Assembly: GCA_025526915.1 (NCBI GenBank)
Contig: JAHLKH010000310.1
Location: 1 to 21,595, forward strand
DNA length: 21,595 nt
From: Entophlyctis helioformis
Lineage: Eukaryota; Chytridiomycota; Chytridiomycetes; Chytridiales; Chytriomycetaceae
Direction: 5' to 3'
Positions 8,596 through 16,641 of this stretch are shown here, piece after piece. How positions within the stretch are numbered: position 1 is the first letter of the stretch; each line of letters starts with the position of its first letter. The notes under the pieces were generated by a model, which was not told where the DNA came from, did no database searches, and was given only the letters and a program-made list of their open reading frames with translations. The position numbers and the translations under genes are program-made.

Positions 8596-10718
8596 ATGCC
8601 AGAAACGCCAATCCAGACAGTGCATCCCAAGTGCGTCAGCTGCCAAGCCATCCGTTGCATCCATCAGGCTGCACATTGACATTCCCATCGTACCTGCAAC
8701 CACCTGCGGATGTTTCTTGGAGAGGTTGTAAGCGCACCAGAGCAGCCGAGTCACGAGCCTGTCATTCCATAGCATGCAATGTGCCAGTCAGTGCCAGTTG
8801 GTGCCAGTCCATGCCAGTCAGTGCCAGTCAGTGCCGCTGAACTGAAAACGACGGCTGCAACATGGACATGCGGATCAAGACGCACGCTGCATAGATGAGA
8901 ACCACTTGTCTGACGGTCCACTGCTGGATGTCCGCGTGTGCCATCCACGCATCCAGTGCCTGTGAGCCGCGATGCACAGCATACTTGCTCGGTCGCAACT
9001 GTGCAAGCAGCCGCATTTCGTCTCTGCAGTCGTCATCCATGCCATCCATGCCATCCAGTGCCAGTCCATCCAGCTCCCTCGTCAGCCACGTCTCACAGTC
9101 CAACAGACTCGATCACGCCACCACTCACGTGTGCTCTCGCATCTCCTGTGCTGTCCGATTCTCAGAGCCAGGATTCAGACGCCGTCTGGCAGTCTCGAGT
9201 GTCTGTCCGATCCAGCAAGGAAGCGATCCAGCATGTGCAGGCGTAATCTTCTTCATCACATGCACGGGGGTCGACTTGAGCGTGGTGGACAGCAAGCTGC
9301 GCTCGTGTGCCGGCAGATCGGCGACACGCAGGCTTTCCTTTGGAGTGTGGAGCCAGCTGCCGATGGTCTCGTCGTGGACAGCCAGCCGGTCATCTGCCCA
9401 CGACCGGTTGTCCACACTGCCGGTCGCATTGGTGCTGACAGTCTCGCGATCTGAAACAGCCACTGCAGATGCAGATGGTGTCGCTCCTGCCATCTCACTG
9501 GTTGATGAACGCGTGCGGATGCGACTGCGAGTGTGACACGACAGCGACGATCCACGGCCAGAGGAGCCAGACCCACAACCCGCAGCAGACACAGACAAAG
9601 GCTCGTCTGCCGTTGATGACTGCAGCACGGCGTCAATCAGGTCTGCGTGGTCGTGCTCAAAGCGGCTGGCAAAAGTGTGTGTCTTGAACACGATCCTGTC
9701 GTCGGATGGTGCAGCCGCTGCGTGTGTGAGCATCGCAGCCGTCGTCGTACTCACAAGCAACAGCAGAGCCGTCAGCAGAGAGTGTGTTGCCTGACTCACA
9801 TGGCATAAATCAGCACAAACTGGCGCACAGTCCACGTCTGGACGTCGGCATCTGCCATGAGCACAGCACTGTGATCGCCACACCGGCTCGATGTGTATGC
9901 GTCCGACTCGAGCTGTGTCAGTGCCAGGATCTCCTGTCTGTCCAGTCCAGTCCAGTCCAGTCCAGACCGTGTCAGCCAGCCCACTTCTCACAACACCAGC
10001 ACAGCCAGTCTGACAGCCAGACAGACACACCTCTGCAGGGCAGTCTGCTCGTTCGTGACATCCAGACTGTGAAACTGCGCAGGCAGCAGACGCATCTGGA
10101 TGGCATGGATGACATCTGCAGCACACGGCGGAAGATCAGCCATGCCTCGTGGTGCGACCATGGCCATTTCCCGTGCTCTGCGTGCTTTGAGAATCACGGC
10201 AAGGAGATCGCGGTCTGCCAGTGACAGGCTACCGATGGCTGCATCGACAGACATGTAGTTTGCGATGCGCTTGAGGACGCTCTTTGCTTGCATGGACAGT
10301 GACTTGGCGTCGAGTTTCAGCAGGAACGGACAGTCTTGACGCTGCACTTGGCTTGCGGGCTCGTGGCGTGGTTCTGGATCGTGGCATGGCTCTGGCGACG
10401 ACTCGACGGCAGTGTCTGATGCCGAATGCACAGCCTCGCTTGGAGCGTGTTGGTCCGACTCGGGCAGCGGTGGCTCAGACGACACGGCCGACTGCGATCC
10501 GAAGCCGGGCTCGTGGCAGTCTGACCGACAGACCTGCGTCAAGTCGGCTGCACCAACAAACGAGTCGTCTGAGACGCTTGAGATGTCTGACGACACCGAC
10601 AGCGATCGGCACCGCTTGCGAGATGGACGAGCAGAGGCAGAGACAGAGGCATGCGAAGTGGCATGGTGCCGATCGACTGGCTGCGCATCTTGAACTGGCT
10701 GCTCTTGTTCGGCAACTG

Positions 10719-10753
<35 letters not shown>

Positions 10754-11085
10754 GGAGAGAGTGGCTCGCTGTCTGATCTGCTGCATCCAGTCGGTTGGTC
10801 AGTCAGTCAGTTGGCCGTTCAGGATGCAGGCAAGCCACAGACATGGCAGTCACTGACAGAGGACTGGAGCCACCAACAGGCGCTGGCAGCGACACCGACA
10901 GCGACACCGACGCAAGCGTCTGCTGCAGGATCTGGATGGCCGCATGGTGGCTGTTTGAGGCGTTGCCCAGCTGCACGGCGAACGAGGCCAGCTCGTTGTA
11001 CTTTTCGTCGAGGCTCTTGAGCGACTCCTGTGCGACGGCAGACGGTCAGGACGGCTGTGGGCCATGCACGCACGGCCAGCTGGGG

Positions 11086-11121
<36 letters not shown>

Positions 11122-11163
11122 CCCGCTGGAACACATGCGGCAACGCACCAGAACAAACGCCAT
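8378..11163 (-). CDS. Uncharacterised eight-exon protein with two copies of a novel module and an acidic tail
   Basis: Reverse-strand exons: 11163-11149, 11027-10854, 10749-10031, 9937-9800, 9695-9129, 9023-8886, 8758-8694 and 8589-8378. They join in one frame to 675 residues with no correction. Donors are GTGCGT, GTGACT, GTGTGT, GTGAGT, GTGAGT, GTGCGT and GTACGA. The start at 11163 has an ideal context (ACCATGG); an in-frame ATG at 11301 would add 46 residues. The order is a short coiled-coil-like segment (SLDEKYNELASFAVQL), polyglutamine, a Ser/Pro-rich linker, module 1, a Ser-rich linker, module 2, polyalanine, an Asp run, and the end YIPLKFEDHEFDV. Each module ends in ADxQxWTVRQxVLIYA. 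I do not recognise the family. No signal peptide is evident, and the low-complexity acidic and Gln-rich parts suggest a nuclear or scaffold protein (weak inference). The 5'-most two exons are the least certain. Confidence 0.6.
8554..8592 (-). repeat. CAG repeat (13 units) at an exon start, read as polyalanine
   Basis: Thirteen CTG units on + (CAG on the coding strand). The last exon of the uncharacterised gene is predicted to begin in this run, after CAACAG. Each CAG is a potential splice acceptor in the same phase, so the exon would start with a variable number of Ala codons. Confidence 0.85.
9941..9965 (-). repeat. Pentanucleotide (TCCAG/CTGGA) repeat in an intron
   Basis: Five tandem TCCAG units on + in the intron 10030-9938 of the uncharacterised gene, just before its acceptor. 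A longer run of the same unit lies in the helicase intron at 20976-21015. Confidence 0.85.
10720..10752 (-). repeat. CAG repeat (11 units) at an exon start, read as polyglutamine
   Basis: Eleven CTG units on +. On the coding strand the acceptor CTCTCTCCACAG runs straight into the CAG run, so the third exon of the uncharacterised gene opens with polyglutamine. As at 8554-8592, alternative AG choice within the repeat would remove whole codons. Confidence 0.85.
11089..11119. repeat. CA dinucleotide repeat (about 15 units)
   Basis: An uninterrupted CA run on +. It lies in the predicted first intron (11148-11028, reverse strand) of the uncharacterised gene. Confidence 0.9.
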
Positions 11164-11438
11164 GGTTGCAGCGTCGACAGAGAGCAGTGCGGCAGGGCTG
11201 CTGGGAGTGTGTGCCGAGTGGCAAGGCGAGATGGCGGCGTCTGGACAGCTGCTGTGGACGGCAGGCTGCCACGCTGCATCTGCTGGCATGGTCATGGTCA
11301 TGGCTGCTGTGTCTTTGGCTGTTGTGTCTTGGCTGCTGTGTCTTGGCTGCTGTGTCTTGGCTGCCCTCGCACGATCTGTGGCGATCTGGCGGCAAGCCGC
11401 GTCCGAAAGCGACTTGGCCCGCAGTCGAACAAGCCGCG

Positions 11439-11471
<33 letters not shown>

Positions 11472-11474
11472 CGC
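11164..11474. other. Region between the divergent uncharacterised gene and GEMIN8 copy 2
   Basis: About 310 bases between two divergent starts. It holds a tandem run of an imperfect GGCTGCTGTGTCTT unit (about 11301-11372), in-frame ATGs that could extend the uncharacterised gene to 11301, and from 11420 the left end of the duplication block with its AGCC tract. No independent gene was seen. Confidence 0.5.
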
Positions 11475-12625
11475 ATGGATCTGGCTGCCTTCCACGCCTC
11501 GCACTGGAGCAGCGAGCAGCAGCAGGCATTCGCCCGCTGGATGCTGCCGTCTGCCGCACATGCCTCGAGTGGCCCTGCTGCTCCACAACAGCAACAACAG
11601 CAACAGCAACAACAGCCACAGCGGGCCGAGTGGACAGACTACTGCCTCGCTTGCCAGGCTGCCATCACAGACCACTACGAGCAGCTGGGATGGACGGCAC
11701 CGCCTGCTGCTGCTGGCTCTGTCGGCACCAAGCGAGGCCACAGCAGCGACACCGACATGCACAGCACACACAGCGCGCACGCCGAGCACACCGAGGACCA
11801 GCAAGAGGACCACGACGATGACGGCCATGTGCAGGTCGACCTCACGCCCGAGGTCATTGCCATGTTCCGCTTCTCGGCCGCATACCGCAAACAGCGAGCC
11901 GCCGAGCGAGAGGAGGAGCGGCGTGCCGATGCGCAGCGTGACGAGCAGGAGCGGCTGCGCACCAAGCAGGCGGCCGACGACGCACAGCGGTCCAAGCGGC
12001 AGCGGTATCTGGCCGGCAGTCACGGCACGCATGGCACTCTGTCGCAGCAGCAAGAGCAGCAGCCAGATCCACACGGGCAGCAGCAGCAGGAAGCAAGGGA
12101 TGTGCACGCATTCACGATCGCCACTCTGCAGTTTGGTCTGGATCGTGGTTTTGACGACGGCGTTGCGCAGCACAAGCCGGTGCTGTGGCCGGTGCTGCCG
12201 ATTGCCTTTTGAGCACACGCTGGCTGCAGTCGATGTGCGGCGACTGGCCCACTTGTCACTGTGCCAAGACACGGCACGGCACGGCAGATGGGCAGGTGAG
12301 CCACAACCGATGGATGGATGGATGGATGCAAGTGGCACCACACACGGCACGTCAGCGCATGATGATGAAAGCACCATTCCTGCACTGCCAGACACGGGCA
12401 GCAGCCGCTCGGATGACGGTCGCGACAGCCACGAGACTGCGAGACGCGCTGCCGTGACTTGCGTGTCTCTGGCTGCCGTGATCTCTTTGGGCAGGCTGCC
12501 GCCTGCTGTCGATGAAGCCAACCCTGGGGGACGAGTCTCTGCACTCGTATCTGAATGCGGCCGTGTCTGTGTGTCTGTGTCTGTCTGCGTCTGTCCAACT
12601 GCCTGCGCTGTTGGCGTCCACTGAC
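11420..12625 (+). repeat. Segmental duplication, copy 2 (GEMIN8-like gene plus 3' flank)
   Basis: Direct-orientation counterpart of 3214-4475, about 56 bases shorter through loss of repeat units. Sequence left of 11405 and right of 12625 is unrelated to that around copy 1, so the edges are sharp. No terminal inverted repeats or target-site duplications were recognised at either edge. Confidence 0.93.
11475..12212 (+). CDS. GEMIN8: GEMIN8-like SMN-complex protein, copy 2
   Basis: Single exon of 245 residues, near-identical to the protein at 3269-4060. Differences include Arg to Met and Glu to Ala in the SDTDxHSTHSxHAE segment, a Thr to Lys change in AAYRxQRAAE, one QED unit instead of three, and loss of the QPQGQQPHGQ stretch. 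The coiled coil and the C-terminal KPVLWPVLPIAF are unchanged, and all indels keep the frame, so both copies look functional. The frame is open far upstream, but the ATG at 11475 is chosen by identity with copy 1, and homology stops shortly before it. It is divergent from the uncharacterised gene and has unique flanking DNA on the 3' side before RKI1. Confidence 0.8.
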   Translation: MDLAAFHASHWSSEQQQAFARWMLPSAAHASSGPAAPQQQQQQQQQQPQRAEWTDYCLACQAAITDHYEQLGWTAPPAAAGSVGTKRGHSSDTDMHSTHSAHAEHTEDQQEDHDDDGHVQVDLTPEVIAMFRFSAAYRKQRAAEREEERRADAQRDEQERLRTKQAADDAQRSKRQRYLAGSHGTHGTLSQQQEQQPDPHGQQQQEARDVHAFTIATLQFGLDRGFDDGVAQHKPVLWPVLPIAF

Positions 12626-12807
12626 CTCTTGTATCTCACACACGAATGCTGGACATGGCAGGATGAACGGCATCATTGCAAGAACGCCAATACGATGCAT
12701 TGCCATCCACTGTTGACCCTCCTGACACTCAGATGCTCTTGACCGTTCTTCAGACACATCGAGTCAGCACACGGCACTCGCTCAACCAGCAACAGCAGCC
12801 ATCGCAC

Positions 12808-13860
12808 TCACCCGTCCGGCATGCCAAAGTACGCGCCATTGGCCATTCCGCAGAACAGACCCGTCTCCACAATGCCCGGCACGTCCAGCAGCCTGGTGTT
12901 GAGAGCGACCGGGTCGGCAATCTGGCCAAAGTCGGCATCCACCACAAAGTTGCCATTGTCGGTGACGACTGGGCCGGCCTTTTTGACGGCCATGCGCAGA
13001 ACGGGGTTGCCGCCCATGGCCTTGATCTTGTTCATGACGGGAATGTACACGGACGGAATGACTTCGAGCGGCACGCCCTGCTTCCACTGCACACTCACAT
13101 CGTGTGTGCCGTGTGTGGTATGCACGGCGTTCATCGTGTCAGCTCACATGGCAGACGGGAATAAAGGCAGTGAGATGCAAGTGATGATGGCAGTGGCCGA
13201 CCTGTGTGCCGAGAACAGACGAGTTCTTGCGGTAGTCGGCGACAAGGAAGAAGCGGGCGGCGTTGGACGCGACGAGCTTCTCTTGCAGGTGGCAAGCACC
13301 ACCGCCCTTGATGCAGTGCAGCGAGGCGTCGACCTCGTCAGCGCCGTCAAAGGCAACGTCGATGGACGGGTACTGGTTGAGTGTGCCCTGTGGCAGCGCA
13401 TGTGTGTGTGTGAGATGCGATGGCGGCATGCGAGCGATGGAGGGCGACTTGCCAGTGGGAGACCGGCCTCAAGGATCAGGTTCTGTGCCTGGAAGGATGT
13501 GGGGATGCACGCCTTGATGGACAGCGACGGGTCGGTCTTGACACGCTCGGCCAGCCGCTCGACGGCATACACGATGGTGCTGCCCGAGCCTGCCGCTCTG
13601 ATCGTCAGCTGCCGGCTGCTCGGGTCCGCTGTTCAGGCAGGCAGGCAGACAGGCAGGCACACAGGCAGGCACACAGGCAGGCACTCACCAATGCCGATGA
13701 TGTGTGTGGACGGCGACACCTGCTCGTCAATGGCACGGAACGAGGCCAGGCGTTTCGCTGTGTGTGGCAGCAAGCAGCAACGAGGGTCAGCAGCAGGCCA
13801 ACCGGCCAGCAGGCATGCGGGGGCATGGCAGGTCTTGCCTTGCTCAAGAAGGTCGGCCAT
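12808..13860 (-). CDS. RKI1: Ribose-5-phosphate isomerase (type A)
   Basis: Reverse-strand exons 13860-13839, 13757-13689, 13589-13453, 13387-13202 and 13086-12808 give 230 residues, the usual length. The enzyme interconverts ribose-5-phosphate and ribulose-5-phosphate in the non-oxidative pentose phosphate pathway. Motifs in order are [21 protein letters not shown] (phosphate loop, rebuilt across an intron), [10 protein letters not shown] (catalytic Asp), [12 protein letters not shown] (Lys and Glu), [41 protein letters not shown] and ANGAYFG. Two introns have GC donors and a third has a weak GTCGGC donor. The first intron (81 nt) is a multiple of three with no stop, so its retention would stay in frame. 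The protein ends at PDG; the stop overlaps a GTGAGT, so a further short 3' exon cannot be excluded. Confidence 0.9.
13388..13452 (-). other. RKI1: GC-AG intron of RKI1
   Basis: 65-nt intron with donor CTG|GCAAGT and acceptor CCACAG. Only this GC donor joins GLPL to [20 protein letters not shown] in frame; the nearest GT (in GGTCTC) gives the wrong phase. Confidence 0.75.
13633..13683 (-). repeat. Imperfect CAGG tandem repeat in an RKI1 intron
   Basis: CAGG/CACA units on + fill much of the 99-nt intron 13688-13590 between the GTGAGT donor and the GGCAG acceptor. Confidence 0.8.
13758..13838 (-). other. RKI1: Likely GC-AG intron of RKI1 with in-frame retention option
   Basis: 81-nt intron with donor CAAG|GCAAGA and acceptor CACACAG, joining MADLLEQ to [12 protein letters not shown] as expected for the family. 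It has no stop codon in frame, so an unspliced mRNA would insert 27 Cys/Pro-rich residues near the N-terminus. Confidence 0.55.
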
Positions 13861-14647
13861 GTGCAGCAGCAGTTGCTGTCGTTGTTGCCGCAAACCACAA
13901 AACAGCCGACCGCAACCAGGCACGTGTTGGTCGACGCGCAGATCGGCAGACAGCGAGCACGCAGCACGCTTGGACAGAACAAGCAACGGATGCGTGCCTT
14001 CAACGGGCAACGGCAGCGTGCGCTTGCATCCCGACTGGCTGCTCATGCACGCCGACGGCCAGCACACGCTGCTCCTTCTTCCGCTGCGCATGACACCAGC
14101 CAGAGTCGGCATCGGTGGCATTCCATCCACACTCGCATCTCACCCCAAGCCCAGCATCGGCTCGCGGCAGTCTGCTGGATGATGGCCACGCCACGGCTCT
14201 GTCAACAGCGCTCAGATCACACTCGTTGTCAGGAGCAGCATGCGGCTGTTCAATCCAGCAAGCACGCTGCATCCGTCACTGGCTGAGTGGGCAGCTTCCA
14301 AAGCAGTGCGATCTCAGAGCGTACAGCAAGTTGGACGCATTCATGGGCGTGCACAGGGCACGCGGCCAACAGACCGGCATGCGACACGGCCATACACGTC
14401 GAAGCAAGAGCAGGCTTGCCTGATCGCGATGTGTGTTGGAGAGCACGGCCTGCTCAAGGGACAGCGTTCCATCCCACTTGGCTCGACTGTTGACGCACAC
14501 CACGCAGACGTAGGCCGCGACAATCCTTCCATGTCCAGCCGTCTGTCACTGCTGCTATACCCAATGCGGTGCTGTGTTGAGGCACTGCCACTCGCTGTTT
14601 TTCTGGCTCATCTGCGGCAAGCGGGCTTTCACCACGTTCCGACAGCA
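13861..14647. other. Intergenic region between divergent RKI1 and chitin deacetylase 3 fragment
   Basis: About 790 bases. Open frames exist on both strands but show no motif, codon pattern or splice-linked continuation that I can support. It probably holds the two promoters and 5' UTRs. No TATA box, tRNA or repeat of note was seen. Confidence 0.5.
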
Positions 14648-14964
14648 ATGATCGTGCTCCTCTCGTCACTTGTTGCTCTTGCCAGTGCAGCCCTTGCGCA
14701 GCCAGGTGCACCTGCAGCGCCAGTCGTTCCAGGCATCCCTCTTGTCCCAGCAGTGCCTGCGGTTCCTGCCGTCCCAGCCGGCCCAGGAGTCCCACTATCA
14801 ATCCCAAGAGCTGCCCAGTATCCGCCGCCTGACGTACCCATCGCTTCAACGGCAGCCTACCAAGCATGGACGGCCAGATACGGTGCTACTGGTGGTGCGC
14901 AGGACGTGCCGGTGACCAACTGCGTCAACCCGAACAACTTTGCAGTCACCTTTGACGACGGCCC
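14648..14964 (+). pseudogene. Chitin deacetylase 3, first exon only (gene broken at its first intron)
   Basis: Encodes a signal peptide (MIVLLSSLVALASAALAQ), a Pro/Val-rich stalk and the start of a NodB domain ending at the first catalytic motif TFDDGP. It closely matches exon 1 of chitin deacetylase 1 (shared DVPVTNCVNP and YPP.D.P segments). The exon ends at the same point and phase with a GTAAGT donor. Five bases past the donor core the sequence becomes protein disulfide isomerase coding DNA. The HxxxH, RPPYG and later motifs are absent from the window downstream. Splicing from this donor to the next isomerase acceptor (15115) is out of frame. The gene is therefore truncated here, or the assembly joins two loci. 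Confidence 0.75.
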
Positions 14965-14969
14965 GTAAG

Positions 14970-16422
14970 TTGCCAGCGCTCGTCGAGTTCTTTGCCCCCT
15001 GGTGCGGCCACTGCAAGGTGTGTTCCGCCGTCCCAACATGCTTGCTCACTGGCTCGCTCGCCTGCTGGTTGTGGCGTTTGTGTTGGCGGTGTTGCTGACA
15101 TGGACCTCTGTCCAGTCGCTTGCACCCACCTACGAGGAGGTCGCTTCGGCATACGCCAAGAACAAGGACTCGATCGTGATCGCCAAGGTCGATGCCGACC
15201 AGCACAAGTCGCTCGGCACCCGTTTCGGTGTCCAGGGCTTCCCCACCCTCAAGTGGTAAGTTGGAATTCCTCTGTCCCTCTGTCCATCAGATGCTCCCAC
15301 CGTGGCATGTCGGTTACATCTGCAGCACGCCGAGACTCACACACGGGCATGCGCGGCCAGGTTCGGCAAGGGCGACAAGAAGGGCGAGACGTACAACGGC
15401 GGTCGCGAGGCCGACGACTTTTACAAGTTCATCGAGGAGAAGACGGGTATCAAGTCGTCCGTCAAGCGCGTGCCGTCGGCCGTCAAGGTCCTGACCTCGT
15501 CCAACTTTGACGACACGGTCAAGGCGCCGGGCAAGAATGTTCTTGCTGCCTTTACTGCTCCTTGGTGTGGTCACTGCAAGGTGTGTGACCATGGACAGGG
15601 ATGCTTGTATTCTGAAGCGTTGTCGGCTGGCTGACTGACTGATTGTGTGGATGTAGTCTCTCAAGCCTGTGTTTGAAAAGGTCGCCAAGACGTTTGCCAA
15701 CGAGCCCAACGTGAGTGCCCCAGTCGAGGCCGAGTGCATGTGTAGTGTGATGGCACGGGTTGCTGACGCGGCGATGATGGCTGGGATGTGGTTTTACAGT
15801 GCGTTGTTGCCAACATTGATGCCACCGTCTCGACGGACCTTGCCTCCAAGTACGACGTGCAGGGATACCCGACGATCAAGTTCTTCAAGGCGGATGGCGA
15901 CAAGACCAACCCGGACACGTACGAGCTCGGCCGCGATGAGCAGAGCTTCGTCGACTACCTCAACGAGCGCTGCGGCACCTTCCGTGTTCCTGGCGGCGGT
16001 CTCAACAGCAAGGTATGCGTTGATGGCCCAGTGGTGCACGCCTGGATGCATCTGGACTGACTCTCACCATCTCACGACACGCGCGGCTGGGGTCCTCACA
16101 GGCTGGCCGGCTGGCCGAGCTCGACGCTCTCGCAGCGCAGTACGTCAAGGCGTCCGCAACAGAGCGCGCCACGCTGCTCGCGCAAGCCAAGACGCTCGGC
16201 GGCGACGCCCAGCACGGCAAGTACGGCAAGTACTATGCCAAGGTCATGGAGCGCATCAACAAGGCCGACGGCTTCCCTGCCAAGGAGACGGCGCGTCTCA
16301 CCAAGATCCTCGAGAACGGCAGCACGACGGCGGACAAGGCCGACGACTTTTACGTGCGCCGCAACATCTTGGCCGTGTTTGCGGCCGGCTCGTCGGCTGG
16401 TGCTGACAAGCAGGAGCTGTAA
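14970..16422 (+). CDS. Protein disulfide isomerase (two thioredoxin domains plus ERp29-like C domain), 5' truncated
   Basis: Exons 14970-15017 (start missing), 15116-15255, 15361-15580, 15657-15710, 15800-16012 and 16102-16422 give 332 residues with no frame break. The protein forms and shuffles disulfide bonds in the ER. Both thioredoxin active sites read APWCGHCK, each split from its SLxPxxEKVA helix by an intron at the same place after the Lys. Strands [11 protein letters not shown] and [11 protein letters not shown] follow in the two domains. An alpha-helical ERp29-type domain ([14 protein letters not shown] onward) ends in KQEL, an ER-retrieval signal. The layout fits the fungal tigA/ERp38 type. 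The first readable codons ([15 protein letters not shown]) begin mid-domain: the signal peptide and first strands are replaced by the deacetylase exon upstream. No usable start codon is seen for the isomerase. Confidence 0.88.
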
Positions 16423-16475
16423 ACCCCGACGCGTCGTTGTGTCGGTCTGGTCTGCTCCGGTCTCGTCGACTCTTG

Positions 16476-16481
16476 AATAAA
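16476..16481 (+). terminator. Polyadenylation signal of the protein disulfide isomerase gene
   Basis: AATAAA 54 nt after the TAA stop, in a region otherwise poor in A/T. It is a canonical poly(A) signal at a typical distance. Confidence 0.6.
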
Positions 16482-16641
16482 GTCGTATGGGCCAAGAGAG
16501 TGCGGGCGGGTGAGCGGGCAAGAGAGTCTAATGCTAAGCAATGTATATTCTGTTTGGGATGGAATGACAGTGGCAAAGACAGGATCGGTGTGAAGGGGGT
16601 GGAAGGGAGAGGCCCGTGCGCAAGGGGACGGCAAGCGAGAC

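Noticed and set aside
10795..12624. Long (609-codon) open frame on + overlapping GEMIN8 copy 2
   Set aside because: A GC-rich shadow frame. It is unrelated to any family, is Ser/Arg/Thr-rich, and conflicts with the GEMIN8 frame conserved between the two copies.
14992..15510. Open frame across the PDI exons in another frame
   Set aside because: The thioredoxin motifs and phase-consistent introns fix the PDI frame; this one is a shadow.
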